Shown piece after piece: positions 15,652-22,681 of a stretch of 22,681 bases of DNA. The notes below the pieces were generated by a model. That model did not search any database, was not told the DNA's origin, and was given only the letters and a program-made list of their open reading frames with translations. Position numbers and translations under genes: made by a program. Within the stretch, counting starts at the first letter, position 1, and every line of letters starts with the position of its first letter. This stretch comes from Chloroflexota bacterium (GTDB lineage Bacteria; Chloroflexota; Chloroflexia; Thermomicrobiales; UBA6265), in contig JAFAEX010000034.1 in assembly GCA_023423795.1 (NCBI GenBank), positions 1 through 22,681 on the forward strand, given 5' to 3'.

Positions 15652-17430
15652 ATGCTGCTCGAACTGACCATCCGCGACTTCGCGATCATCGACGCGACCA
15701 CGATCCCGTTCGAGGGCGGCTTCAACGCGCTCACCGGCGAAACCGGGGCCGGCAAGTCGATCCTGATCGACGCGCTGGGCGCCGTCCTTGGCGAGCGGGT
15801 CGGCTCCGACGTGGTGCGCTCCGGCGCGAAGGCGGCGCGGGTCGAGGCGACGTTCGACGTCGCCGACGACCTCGCCCGCCCCGAGGTCGCCGCGGCGCTC
15901 GACGATTCCGGCGTCGAACCGGAGGACGGCGTCCTGATCTTCTCGCGGGAGATCGGCGCGAACGGCCGCTCCAGCGCGCGCATCAACGGGCGGACGGTGA
16001 CCGCCGGGACGCTGGCCCGCCTCGGCGCGCTGCTGGTGGATATCCACGGCCAAAGTGACCACCTCTCGCTGCTGCGCCCGTCGGAGCACCTCGAAATGCT
16101 GGACCGCTACGCCGGGCTGGGAGCACCGCGGGCGAAACTGGCGGCGATCGTGGCCGAACTGCGCGAGGTGCGGGCGCGCATCGCCGATGTCACCGGCAAT
16201 GCCCGCGAGCGCGCGCAACGGGCCGACCTGTTGCGGTTCCAGGTGGAGGAAATCTCGGCGGCCGACCTCCGCCCGGGCGACGACGAGGCGTTGCTGGCCG
16301 AGCGGAGCGTGCTGGCCAATGCCGAACGGCTGGCGGAGGACGCCGGCCTCGCCTACGCGCTGCTGTCCGGCAGCGACGACGCGGCGGACGACCCGGTCGC
16401 GCTGCCGGCCATGCAGGCGATCCGCCAGGCGGTCGTGCGGGTGCAGGACATCGCCGCGCTGGACCCCGGCGCAGCGGCGCTCTCGGAGCGGCTGGCCGAG
16501 GTCGGCTTCCTGCTGGAGGACGTCGTCGCCGAGGTGCGCGACTACCGCGACCGGATCGAGGCCGACCCGACGCGGCTGGCGACGATCGAGGAGCGCCTCG
16601 ACGAGATCAAGTCGCTCAAGCGCAAGTACGGCGCGACCCTCGAAGAGGTGATCGCCTTCGGCGAGGACGCCGCCCGCGAACTGGCCGGGTTCGAGGGCGC
16701 CGAGGCGAACGTGGACGCCCTGCGCGAGCGCGAGGCCGAACTGCGCGAGGAATCGGGCCGCCGCGCGTCCGAACTGTCGAAGCGGCGGCGAGCGGCCGGC
16801 GAGGACCTGGCGCGCGCCGTCGAGCACTCCATCGCCGAACTGAACATGGGCCGCTCCACCTTCGAGGTGCGGGTAGCCCAGCAGGAGATAGCCGAGGGCG
16901 TGCCGTTCACCGGCGAGGACGGCGACGAGCGGCTGGTCGCCATCGACGCAACCGGCGCGGACCGCGTCGAGTTCCTGCTGGCGGCCAACGCCGGGGAAAC
17001 GCCGAAACCGCTGGCCCGCGTCGCCTCCGGCGGCGAGACGGCGCGACTGATGCTGGCGCTGAAATCGATCCTGTCCGACGCCGACGAAACGCCGACGCTG
17101 GTGTTCGACGAGGTGGACGTCGGCGTCGGCGGGCGCTCCGGCCAGGTGGTCGGGGAGAAACTCTGGGGCCTGTCGAACGGCCACCAGGTGCTGGTCATCA
17201 CCCACCTGCCGCAGATCGCGGCGTTCGCCGACGCCCATTTCCGGATCGCCAAGAACATCGAGGACGGGCGGACGGTTTCCCGCGTCGAACCGATCGCCGG
17301 AAGAGACCGGGTGGAGGAACTCGCCGCCATGCTGGATGGCGTCCCGGTGACGCCCGCCGCGCGGTCAAACGCCGAGGCGATGGTGAAGCGGGTGACCGAC
17401 TGGAAGCGGCGCGGCGTCCGGAGCCGGTAG
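15652..17430 (+). CDS. recN: DNA repair protein RecN
   Basis: SMC-like ATPase (592 aa) acting early in recombinational repair of double-strand breaks. The N-terminus MLLELTIRDFAIID leads into Walker A GETGAGKS (29-36). HGQSDH follows at the domain edge, then a long charged coiled-coil region (about 150-390). The C-terminal head has the ABC signature ASGGETARLML (Ser459-Glu462), Walker B TLVFDEVDVGVGG (Asp486, Glu487) and ITHLPQIAAFAD. The ATG at 15652 gives the canonical N-terminus, although only a close-set GGGG precedes it. It probably shares a transcript with the amidinohydrolase gene upstream. LexA-type regulation is common for recN but I see no clear box. Confidence 0.95.
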   Translation: MLLELTIRDFAIIDATTIPFEGGFNALTGETGAGKSILIDALGAVLGERVGSDVVRSGAKAARVEATFDVADDLARPEVAAALDDSGVEPEDGVLIFSREIGANGRSSARINGRTVTAGTLARLGALLVDIHGQSDHLSLLRPSEHLEMLDRYAGLGAPRAKLAAIVAELREVRARIADVTGNARERAQRADLLRFQVEEISAADLRPGDDEALLAERSVLANAERLAEDAGLAYALLSGSDDAADDPVALPAMQAIRQAVVRVQDIAALDPGAAALSERLAEVGFLLEDVVAEVRDYRDRIEADPTRLATIEERLDEIKSLKRKYGATLEEVIAFGEDAARELAGFEGAEANVDALREREAELREESGRRASELSKRRRAAGEDLARAVEHSIAELNMGRSTFEVRVAQQEIAEGVPFTGEDGDERLVAIDATGADRVEFLLAANAGETPKPLARVASGGETARLMLALKSILSDADETPTLVFDEVDVGVGGRSGQVVGEKLWGLSNGHQVLVITHLPQIAAFADAHFRIAKNIEDGRTVSRVEPIAGRDRVEELAAMLDGVPVTPAARSNAEAMVKRVTDWKRRGVRSR

Positions 17431-17437
17431 GGGCGGC

Positions 17438-17446
17438 TGGTATACT
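17438..17446 (+). promoter_or_regulatory. Candidate extended -10 promoter for ybaB
   Basis: TGGTATACT (TGn then TATACT, 17441-17446) starts eight bases after the recN stop and about 80 bp before the ybaB start. No good -35 is seen. Confidence 0.5.
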
Positions 17447-17526
17447 CGCCGCCGTTCGCCGTCCCGCCGCGGGCGCGTGCCTGCCGCATTGCCGCCAGCC
17501 CGCCGCCGAATCCGAAGGAGTCCTCG

Positions 17527-17829
17527 ATGTCGGTCAACATGAAGATGATCCAGCAGATGCAGAACCGGCTGGAGAAGATCCAGAAGGAACTGGCCGAGAC
17601 CATCATCGAGGGCACCGCCGGCGGCGGCGCGGTCACCGCGCAGGTGACGGGGCAGCGCGAGTTCCACGGCATCAAGATCGACCCGAGCGCGGTCGATCCC
17701 GACGACGTCGAGATGCTGGAAGACCTGATCACCGCCGCCATCCGCGACGCGATGGCCAAGGCCACCGCGACCGCCGAGGAGAAGATGGGCGCGCTGACCG
17801 GCGGCATGAAGATCCCCGGCCTGATGTAG
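17527..17829 (+). CDS. ybaB: YbaB/EbfC family nucleoid-associated protein
   Basis: Small DNA-binding protein (100 aa, typical length) that coats the nucleoid and is usually encoded next to dnaX or recR. The N-terminal amphipathic helix (KMIQQMQNRLEKIQKELAE) matches the family. The glycine-rich turn (GTAGGGAVTAQVTGQREF), the IKIDPSAVDPDDVEMLEDLITAAIRDA core and the Met/Gly-rich tail GGMKIPGLM also match. AAGGAG six bases upstream of the ATG is one of the clearest ribosome sites in the window. Here it lies between recN and a DUF951 gene rather than the usual dnaX-recR pair. Confidence 0.94.
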   Translation: MSVNMKMIQQMQNRLEKIQKELAETIIEGTAGGGAVTAQVTGQREFHGIKIDPSAVDPDDVEMLEDLITAAIRDAMAKATATAEEKMGALTGGMKIPGLM

Positions 17830-17854
17830 CGACCTCGCGATCGGACGGACGCCG

Positions 17855-18118
17855 ATGCCGGCCGCGAACGAACCCATCGAGTTCCGGATTGGCGACGTGG
17901 TGCGGCTGCGCAAGCCGCACCCGTGCGGCGCGACCGACTGGACGGTGGTTCGGCTCGGCGCCGACATCGGGTTGCGTTGCCACGGCTGCGACCACAAGGT
18001 CTTGCTGACCCGGCGCACGCTCGAGAAGCGGATCAAGCAGTTCGTTTCGCGTGCCGAGGCCGATGCCGCGCAGGACGGCGCGGCCGGTCTCGTGCCCGCG
18101 CCCGGCTCCCCGGCGTGA
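17855..18118 (+). CDS. DUF951 domain protein
   Basis: Small protein (87 aa) with the full DUF951 pattern: FRIGDVVRLRKPHPCGATDW (10-29), VVRLGADIGLRCHGCDHKVLL with two cysteines two residues apart (CHGC), and a basic tail RRTLEKRIKQF. The single Cys of HPCG plus the CxxC pair could bind a metal such as zinc. The C-terminal 18 residues are a low-complexity extension. Function is not established; the family is widespread in Firmicutes and Chloroflexota, often near chromosome-maintenance genes. Its TGA overlaps the GTG start of the transporter downstream. Confidence 0.88.
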   Translation: MPAANEPIEFRIGDVVRLRKPHPCGATDWTVVRLGADIGLRCHGCDHKVLLTRRTLEKRIKQFVSRAEADAAQDGAAGLVPAPGSPA

Positions 18119-19551
18119 TCGAATCGCCGCAACCGGCCGGCGCGGGGAACGGCGGCGACGTTCCCCCGTCCGGACCGCGCGTCGTGCGGCCGGACGCGCA
18201 GGCGTCGTTCGCCGCCGTCCTGCGCAACGGCCCGTTCCTGCGCCTCTGGCTGGCGCAGGCGATCTCCCAAACCGGCAACAGCATGGTGGATTTCGCGATG
18301 CTGCTGCGCGTCAGCGCGGCGGTCGAGATCCACAACGTCGCCCAGGCCAACACCGCGATCTCGCTGGTCATCCTCGCGTTCTCGATCCCCGGCGTCATCT
18401 TCGGGCCGTTCGCCGGCGCGGTGGCCGACCGGGTCGATCGGAAACTGCTGATGGCGCTGGTCAACGTGCTGCGCGCCGGCGGCGTGTTCCTGTTCCTGGT
18501 CGTGCGCCCGGAGTGGCACGTCCAGTCCATCCTCGCCGCCTACTACGCGATCGCCTTCTTCTTCGGCGCGGTGGGCCAGTTCTTCGCCCCGGCGCAGGGC
18601 GCGGCCATCCCGGACCTCGTGCCGCGCGCGCAATTGGTGCAGGCCAACGCGCTGTTCAACCTGACGTTCACGGCGGCCCAGTTGCTCGGGTTCACGGTGC
18701 TCGGGCCGGTGCTGGCCAAGATCCTCGGGGTGGACCTGCTGCTCGGCGCGTCCGCCGTCCTTTTCGCCGGGTGCGCGGCGCTGACGATGACGCTGCCGTC
18801 GCTTCGGCGGGAGCGACCGGCGAAGGCGAGCGGCGGCAAGACCGGCTTCGGCGGCCTGCTGGCGGACGTGCGCGAAGGGCTGGTCTACATCCTCGAAGAC
18901 CCGCTGCTGATGCGGGCGATCGCGTTCCTCACCATCGCCTCGACGACCTTCCTGATGGTCGCCTCGCTCGGCCCGCAGTTCGTGCGGACGGTCATCGGGC
19001 TGCCGGAGGAGGACATCGGCTACATCGTCGCGCCGGCCGGGCTCGGCATCGTGCTGGGCGTGGTGCTGGTGCCGCGACTGGCCCGCCGCTTCTCCCGCGA
19101 GTCGATCATCGATTGGGGCCTCGCGCTGGCGGGCGTCACGCTGCTGGTGCTGGCGACCAACAAGGCGCTGCTGCGGCTGGTGATGGGCGGGCAGGAGCCG
19201 TCGGTCGTGGTGGAAGTCGCGGTCGCTGGGGCGCTGGCGGCGTTCCTCGGCGTCTGCAACGCCTGCGTGCTGGTGCCGGCGCAGACGATCCTGCAAGAGC
19301 GGTCGCACGAGCACATCCGGGCGCGGGTGTACGCGACGTTCTACACGATCTCCAACACGGTGGCGTTCATCCCGATCTTCTTCGCGGCGGCGGCCGCCGA
19401 CCTGTTCGGCGTTGTCCAGGTGCTGGCCATCGTCGCCCTGATGCTGGTCGTGATCGGCGGCCGCAGCGTCGCGCGGCGCCGAACGGAGCAAGCGGCCCGG
19501 CGCACGCGGGTGAGGACACGCCACCGTCAGGGGCCGGAGTCGTTCGGGTAG
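18115..19551 (+). CDS. MFS transporter (MFS_3 / enterobactin-exporter-like group)
   Basis: Integral membrane permease of 478 aa with about twelve hydrophobic segments. The first begins at LRLWLAQAISQTGNSMVDFAM. A cytoplasmic loop bears the conserved GAVADRVDRKLLM motif between segments 2 and 3. A central charged loop (RRERPAKASGGKTG) divides the two six-helix halves, and the tail is Arg-rich. The layout resembles the MFS_3 group, which includes EntS and macrolide efflux proteins, so export of a small molecule is likely; the substrate is unknown. I choose the GTG at 18115, whose GTGA overlaps the DUF951 stop. An upstream in-frame extension lies inside DUF951 and is not used. Confidence 0.87.
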   Translation: MIESPQPAGAGNGGDVPPSGPRVVRPDAQASFAAVLRNGPFLRLWLAQAISQTGNSMVDFAMLLRVSAAVEIHNVAQANTAISLVILAFSIPGVIFGPFAGAVADRVDRKLLMALVNVLRAGGVFLFLVVRPEWHVQSILAAYYAIAFFFGAVGQFFAPAQGAAIPDLVPRAQLVQANALFNLTFTAAQLLGFTVLGPVLAKILGVDLLLGASAVLFAGCAALTMTLPSLRRERPAKASGGKTGFGGLLADVREGLVYILEDPLLMRAIAFLTIASTTFLMVASLGPQFVRTVIGLPEEDIGYIVAPAGLGIVLGVVLVPRLARRFSRESIIDWGLALAGVTLLVLATNKALLRLVMGGQEPSVVVEVAVAGALAAFLGVCNACVLVPAQTILQERSHEHIRARVYATFYTISNTVAFIPIFFAAAAADLFGVVQVLAIVALMLVVIGGRSVARRRTEQAARRTRVRTRHRQGPESFG

Positions 19552-19555
19552 TCAC

Positions 19556-19693
19556 GAGTGCCGAGTGCCGAGTGCCCAGTCGGCAAGTCGGCAAGTCGGC
19601 AAGTCGGCAAGTCGGCGAGCACGAAAGGTGCGTGCTGCCGCGTCCGCCTACCATTTCTCGCCACTCGCCACTCGCCACTCGCCACTCGCCACT
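19556..19693. repeat. Short tandem repeat arrays between convergent genes
   Basis: Three arrays sit in this 151-bp gap. GAGTGCC occurs three times (19556-19576), CAAGTCGG four times (19584-19615, preceded by a partial unit) and CGCCACT five times (19659-19693). The first and last arrays are near-complementary: about 20 of 24 positions pair when 19556-19579 is set against the reverse complement of the right array. They could form an imperfect large hairpin. No gene is seen. Copy number is likely variable. Confidence 0.85.
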
Positions 19694-19702
19694 CGGCGCT
19701 CG

Positions 19703-20137
19703 CTATTCGTCCGCCAACGGATCGAGCACCGTGTACCCCAGCGCCGCCGCGTGGTCGAGCGCGAGGCGGAGATGGCGGACCAGCAGCGCGCGGTGGTCGG
19801 GCAGCAGATCGGCACGGGCGAGCAGGGCCGCCAGCCGGGCCAGTTCCGGTTCGGCGAGCAGTTCGGCGGCCTCGTCGGCGAGGAACCCCGCCTTGCCGAG
19901 CAGGTCGAGTTCTTCCTTCTGCGTGGCATCCAGGGCGCGTGCGAGCCGCTCCACCGTGTCGCGGGAGACGCCGCGCTCGCCGGCTTCCAGCCGGGTGATC
20001 GTCGATGCGTCCAAACCGGCGCGGCGGGCGAGTTCCTTCTTCGGCAGCCCGCGCGCTTCGCGCAGCCGCGCCAGCGCCGGCCCGAACTCCGGCCAGTCGA
20101 TGGGGCTGCGGACTTCGCGGGTGGGCGAGGCGGTCAC
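19703..20137 (-). CDS. XRE-family helix-turn-helix regulator
   Basis: DNA-binding protein (144 aa). After a short tail, residues 20-74 or so form a Cro/C1-type HTH (LARLREARGLPKKELARRAGLDASTITRLEAGERGVSRDTVERLARAL). The C-terminal half is helical and Leu/Ala-rich (FLADEAAELLAEPELARLAALLARADLL), perhaps for dimerisation. I choose the GTG at 20137 because GGAGG lies five bases upstream; an alternative TTG at 20161 would add eight residues. It is convergent with the MFS gene and lies downstream of the tRNA-Lys terminator, so it probably has its own weak promoter. Target genes are unknown. Confidence 0.85.
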   Translation of the reverse strand: MTASPTREVRSPIDWPEFGPALARLREARGLPKKELARRAGLDASTITRLEAGERGVSRDTVERLARALDATQKEELDLLGKAGFLADEAAELLAEPELARLAALLARADLLPDHRALLVRHLRLALDHAAALGYTVLDPLADE

Positions 20138-20164
20138 GGCGACCTCCGCTGGCGGGGACAACGG

Positions 20165-20193
20165 AAAAGCCGGACCCTCGAGGGGCCCGGCTT
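20165..20193 (-). terminator. Rho-independent terminator of tRNA-Lys
   Basis: On the minus strand AAGCCGG pairs with CCGGCTT around an inner CCC-TCGA-GGG stem, followed by TTTT. It lies 14 nt after the 3' end of the tRNA and is a strong intrinsic terminator. Confidence 0.85.
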
Positions 20194-20207
20194 CGTCCTG
20201 TATCGGG

Positions 20208-20280
<73 letters not shown>

Positions 20281-20290
20281 GTACCCGAGG

Positions 20291-20320
20291 AGGATACCAA
20301 GCCACCCCGGGCAGCGTCAA
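20291..20320 (-). promoter_or_regulatory. Sigma-70-type promoter of tRNA-Lys
   Basis: On the minus strand, TTGACG (20320-20315) and TATCCT (20296-20291) are separated by 18 bp, with TGG just before the -10. The -10 ends ten bases before the tRNA 5' end, so the primary transcript needs only a few nucleotides trimmed. It lies in the gap after the gatA stop. Confidence 0.75.
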
Positions 20321-20328
20321 GGCAAGAT

Positions 20329-21810
20329 TCAGGCGAGCGCGCCGACCGGCGGGCGCGCCTTGTGCCACTCCGTCGCCTGCTCGTAGGCGTGGGCGACGCG
20401 CAGAATCGACGCTTCGTCGAACGGCTTGCCGAGCACCTGGAGGCCGACCGGCAGCCCGTCCGAGAAGCCGCAGGGGAGGGAAATGCCAGGGATGCCGGCC
20501 ATGTTCGCCGGCACCGTGAACACGTCGGCCAGGTACATCTGGTACGGATCGTCGATGCGCGCGCCGAGCCCGAAGGCGACGGTTGGCGAGGTCGGGGCGA
20601 CGATGACGTCCACCGACTCCCACGCCCGCTCGAAGTCCTGCTTGATCAGCGTGCGGACCTTCTGGGCCTTCACGTAGTAGGCGTCGTAATAGCCGGCGGA
20701 GAGGGCGTAGGTGCCCAGCATGATCCGCCGCTTGACTTCCAGACCGAACCCTTCGCCCCGCGTGCGCTCGTAGGTTTCGCGCAGGGTGGGGGATTCCACG
20801 ACGTTGCCGTAGCGCACGCCGTCGAAGCGGGCGAGGTTCGCGCTCGCCTCGGCCGGGGCGATGATGTAGTAGATCGCCAGCGCGTACTCGGTGTGCGGCA
20901 GGCTGACGTCCACCAGTTCCGCGCCGAGGTCGGCCAGCCGGGCAATCGCCGCCTTCACCGCCGCATCGACGCCTGGCTCCATGCCGTCCACGCTGTATTC
21001 GCGGGCGATGCCGATCCGCACGCCGCGCAAATCGCCTCCCTTGCCAAGCGCCGCGACGTAATCCGGGACCGGCGTCGGAACGGAGGTCGAGTCGGACGGG
21101 TCCTGCCCTGCGATCGCGCCGAGCATGAGCGCGGCGTCCTCGACGGTGCGGGCGAACGGGCCGATCTGGTCGAGGCTGGAGGCGAACGCGATCAGCCCGT
21201 AGCGCGACACCCGGCCGTAGGTCGGCTTCAGCCCGACGATGCCGCAGAACCCGGCCGGCTGCCGGATCGAGCCGCCGGTGTCGGAGCCGAGGCTGACCTC
21301 AGCGAGGCCGGCGGCGACCGCGGCCGCCGGGCCGCCCGAACTGCCGCCGGGCACGCGGGTGCGGTCCCACGGGTTGCGCACCGGTTTGTAGGCCGAGTTC
21401 TCGTTGGACGATCCCATCGCGAACTCGTCGGTGTTTGCCTTGCCGAGGAAGACCGCGCCCTGGTCGCGCAGCCGGGCCACGACGGTCGCGTCGTAAGGCG
21501 AGCGGAACCCTTCGAGGATGCGCGAACCGGCGGTCGTCGGCGCGTCGGCGGTGACGAGGACGTCCTTCAGCGCGACCGGGATGCCGGTCATCGGCGCGAC
21601 GTCGCCGGCGGCGAACCGGAGGTCGGCCGCGGCGGCCTGCGCGCGGGCAACGTCCTCCATGACGTGGAGGTAACTACCGAGGTCTGGGTCGAGCGCGGCG
21701 ATGCGGGCGAGGTGCGCTTCGGTCAACTCGGCGGCCGAGAACTCGCGGGCGCGGAGCCGGCGGGCCGATTCGGCGGCGGTAAGGGCGGTCAGTTCGGTGG
21801 GGTCGGTCAT
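20329..21810 (-). CDS. gatA: Asp/Glu-tRNA amidotransferase subunit A
   Basis: Amidase subunit (493 aa) of GatCAB, which converts misacylated Glu-tRNA(Gln) and/or Asp-tRNA(Asn) to the cognate amide form; GatA supplies ammonia from glutamine. The amidase-signature triad is visible: Lys82 in GIPVALKD, cis-Ser157 in RVPGGSSGG and Ser181 in SDTGGSIRQPA. GRVSRYGLIAFASSLDQIGP and PTSPTVAFGLG are also typical GatA. Its ATG shares one base with the gatC stop (TGATG on the minus strand), giving a coupled gatC-gatA operon. gatB is not in the window and is probably elsewhere. The tRNA-Lys gene follows 48 bp downstream. Confidence 0.96.
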   Translation of the reverse strand: MTDPTELTALTAAESARRLRAREFSAAELTEAHLARIAALDPDLGSYLHVMEDVARAQAAAADLRFAAGDVAPMTGIPVALKDVLVTADAPTTAGSRILEGFRSPYDATVVARLRDQGAVFLGKANTDEFAMGSSNENSAYKPVRNPWDRTRVPGGSSGGPAAAVAAGLAEVSLGSDTGGSIRQPAGFCGIVGLKPTYGRVSRYGLIAFASSLDQIGPFARTVEDAALMLGAIAGQDPSDSTSVPTPVPDYVAALGKGGDLRGVRIGIAREYSVDGMEPGVDAAVKAAIARLADLGAELVDVSLPHTEYALAIYYIIAPAEASANLARFDGVRYGNVVESPTLRETYERTRGEGFGLEVKRRIMLGTYALSAGYYDAYYVKAQKVRTLIKQDFERAWESVDVIVAPTSPTVAFGLGARIDDPYQMYLADVFTVPANMAGIPGISLPCGFSDGLPVGLQVLGKPFDEASILRVAHAYEQATEWHKARPPVGALA

Positions 21811-22118
21811 CAGGCCTGCTCCTCGTCCGCCGCCCCGAGCACCGCGTGGACCTCGAAGAATCCGTCGGTCTGGCGCGGCGCATTAGCGAGGACCGATTCG
21901 CGGGGCAGGCTCGGGCGCTCCACGTCGTCGCGCCAGACGTTCGACAGCTCGATGACCTGCGCGGTTGGCGGGATCGCGGCGGTGTCGAGCCGATCGAGCA
22001 CGGCGATATGGTCGAGGATGGAGGAGAGTTGGTCGCGCAGCCGCTCGACCTCGTCGTCGGACAGGCCGAGGCGGGCCAGCGCCGCCACGTGCTCGACGTC
22101 CTGCCGGGAAAGCCCCAT
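21810..22118 (-). CDS. gatC: Asp/Glu-tRNA amidotransferase subunit C
   Basis: Small GatC subunit (102 aa, normal length) that stabilises the GatA-GatB complex. It has the family start LSRQDVEHVAALARLGLSDDEVERLRDQL, then ILDHIAVLDRLDTA, with VWRDDVERPSLPRESVLANAP and the C-terminal FFEVHAVLG. The ATG at 22118 is preceded on the minus strand by GGGGGTG, a G-rich ribosome site at short spacing. An extended -10 (TGCTAGACT) lies about 60 bp upstream. Translation is coupled to gatA by a one-base stop/start overlap. Confidence 0.94.
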   Translation of the reverse strand: MGLSRQDVEHVAALARLGLSDDEVERLRDQLSSILDHIAVLDRLDTAAIPPTAQVIELSNVWRDDVERPSLPRESVLANAPRQTDGFFEVHAVLGAADEEQA

Positions 22119-22421
22119 GTCACCCCCAAAATTTCACGACGAACGGGACACGATATCGCCTGCCGGTCCCGGCGGGCGAGTCTAGCACAGGGGTATTTTC
22201 CCATTGTTTGGCGGTTGCCGGCACGGAACCGGATCGCGAACGCCGGCGCGATCCGGCCTCGCGCCGGGCGCTGCGGTTCACAACCGTGACCGGGATGCGT
22301 CTGGTGTAGACTCCCACGGCGGAAATCCGGCTGGCCAGCATCATGCGGGGCATCGTGTCCCGCGCGTTTCGTCCGGGTATTCGGCCGGCATGCGGTATCC
22401 ACGCGTCAACCGGGGGAACCG
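22119..22421. other. Divergent intergenic region between gatC and the lipoprotein gene
   Basis: This 303-bp stretch carries the gatCA promoter candidate on the minus strand. On the plus strand there is a weak -10-like TAGACT (22307-22312) for the lipoprotein gene. I see no gene, repeat or RNA structure that I can support. Confidence 0.5.
22179..22187 (-). promoter_or_regulatory. Candidate extended -10 promoter for gatCA
   Basis: The minus strand reads TGCTAGACT (TGn then TAGACT, 22184-22179), about 60 bp before the gatC ATG. No good -35 is found. It is nearly identical to the -10 candidates upstream of both binding-protein genes. Confidence 0.45.
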
Positions 22422-22681
22422 GTGTCCGTTCGACCGTCCAACTCGATCCATGCGACAGGAATCTGCGATCGGCCCGCCGTCCGCTTCGGACGACGGGCGT
22501 TCGTCGTCGCGGCGGCGCTTGCGCTGACCGGCTGCAGCGACGACGAGGGCGGGTATCAGTTCGCCAACGATCCGCGGCCGTCGCCGGACGCGCCGACGGC
22601 GACGGTCGCGGTCACGCCGCCGCCGCCGCCGCCGACGGCCGCGGTCTCTGCGCCGCGCCCGCTGGCCGATCTGCTCCGGGC
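22422..22681 (+). CDS. Pro-rich lipoprotein, N-terminal fragment cut by the window edge
   Basis: A reading frame begins with GTG at 22422, preceded by GGGGGA four bases upstream, and runs open to the end. It encodes a signal segment with GRRAFVVAAALALTGC: twin arginines, a hydrophobic core and a lipobox (LTGC, Cys at codon 22533-22535). The mature start is acidic (SDDEGG) and then a Pro/Thr-rich linker with six consecutive prolines. This architecture suits an exported, lipid-anchored protein with a flexible tether and a downstream domain outside the window. Function is unknown. The twin arginines may route it through Tat, but Sec export is equally possible. Confidence 0.7.
   Translation, partial: MSVRPSNSIHATGICDRPAVRFGRRAFVVAAALALTGCSDDEGGYQFANDPRPSPDAPTATVAVTPPPPPPTAAVSAPRPLADLLR

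Noticed and set aside
22204..22527. Alternative plus-strand open frame overlapping the lipoprotein start
   Set aside because: It crosses the promoter region, has no ribosome site or recognisable domain and ends inside the better-supported lipoprotein frame.

Overview
The window is a high-GC bacterial chromosome segment (G+C roughly two thirds by eye). Nearly every base is used by single-copy housekeeping or transport genes. The likely host is a member of the Chloroflexota, perhaps a Thermomicrobia-like lineage. This is inferred from the DUF951 protein beside YbaB/EbfC, the GatCA amidotransferase pair, Tat-exported family-5 solute-binding proteins and dispersed palindromic repeats of the GTCATCCCGAGC type. 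No rRNA or phylogenetic marker is present to prove it.

Region 1 (1-8170) is a peptide or opine-type transport locus. It starts with a repeat-rich, gene-free stretch (1-300). Two paralogous Tat-exported solute-binding proteins (466-2157 and 4425-6122) flank an amidohydrolase of the N-acyl-D-amino-acid deacylase family on the minus strand (2354-4009). DppB- and DppC-like permeases follow (6186-7205, 7217-8170). No ATP-binding subunit lies in the window. A plausible reading is capture and import of D-amino-acid-containing or N-acylated peptides, with cytoplasmic hydrolysis by the amidohydrolase.

Region 2 (8181-10722) holds a YbaK-type aminoacyl-tRNA deacylase, a divergent YchF GTPase/ATPase and, coupled to it by a one-base stop/start overlap, a DUF4272 protein. 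Region 3 (10723-15626) carries an ArsR-DUF2087 regulator with a palindrome overlapping a candidate promoter, a stand-alone molybdenum-hydroxylase large subunit and a guanidine-modifying-superfamily enzyme (DDAH/arginine deiminase-like). These are separated by palindromic repeat elements. Region 4 (15652-19551) is a forward run of recN, ybaB, DUF951 and an MFS exporter.

Region 5 (19703-22118) is on the minus strand. It contains gatC, gatA, tRNA-Lys(CTT) with its own promoter and terminator, and an XRE-type regulator. Tandem 7- and 8-bp repeats fill the gap between this regulator and the convergent MFS gene. At the right edge a Pro-rich lipoprotein begins on the plus strand (22422, truncated).

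The most distinctive non-coding content is three families of dispersed intergenic repeats. Two have compensatory substitutions in their stems, which points to a maintained structure rather than chance. I found no phage, complete insertion sequence, CRISPR array or obvious novel defence system.
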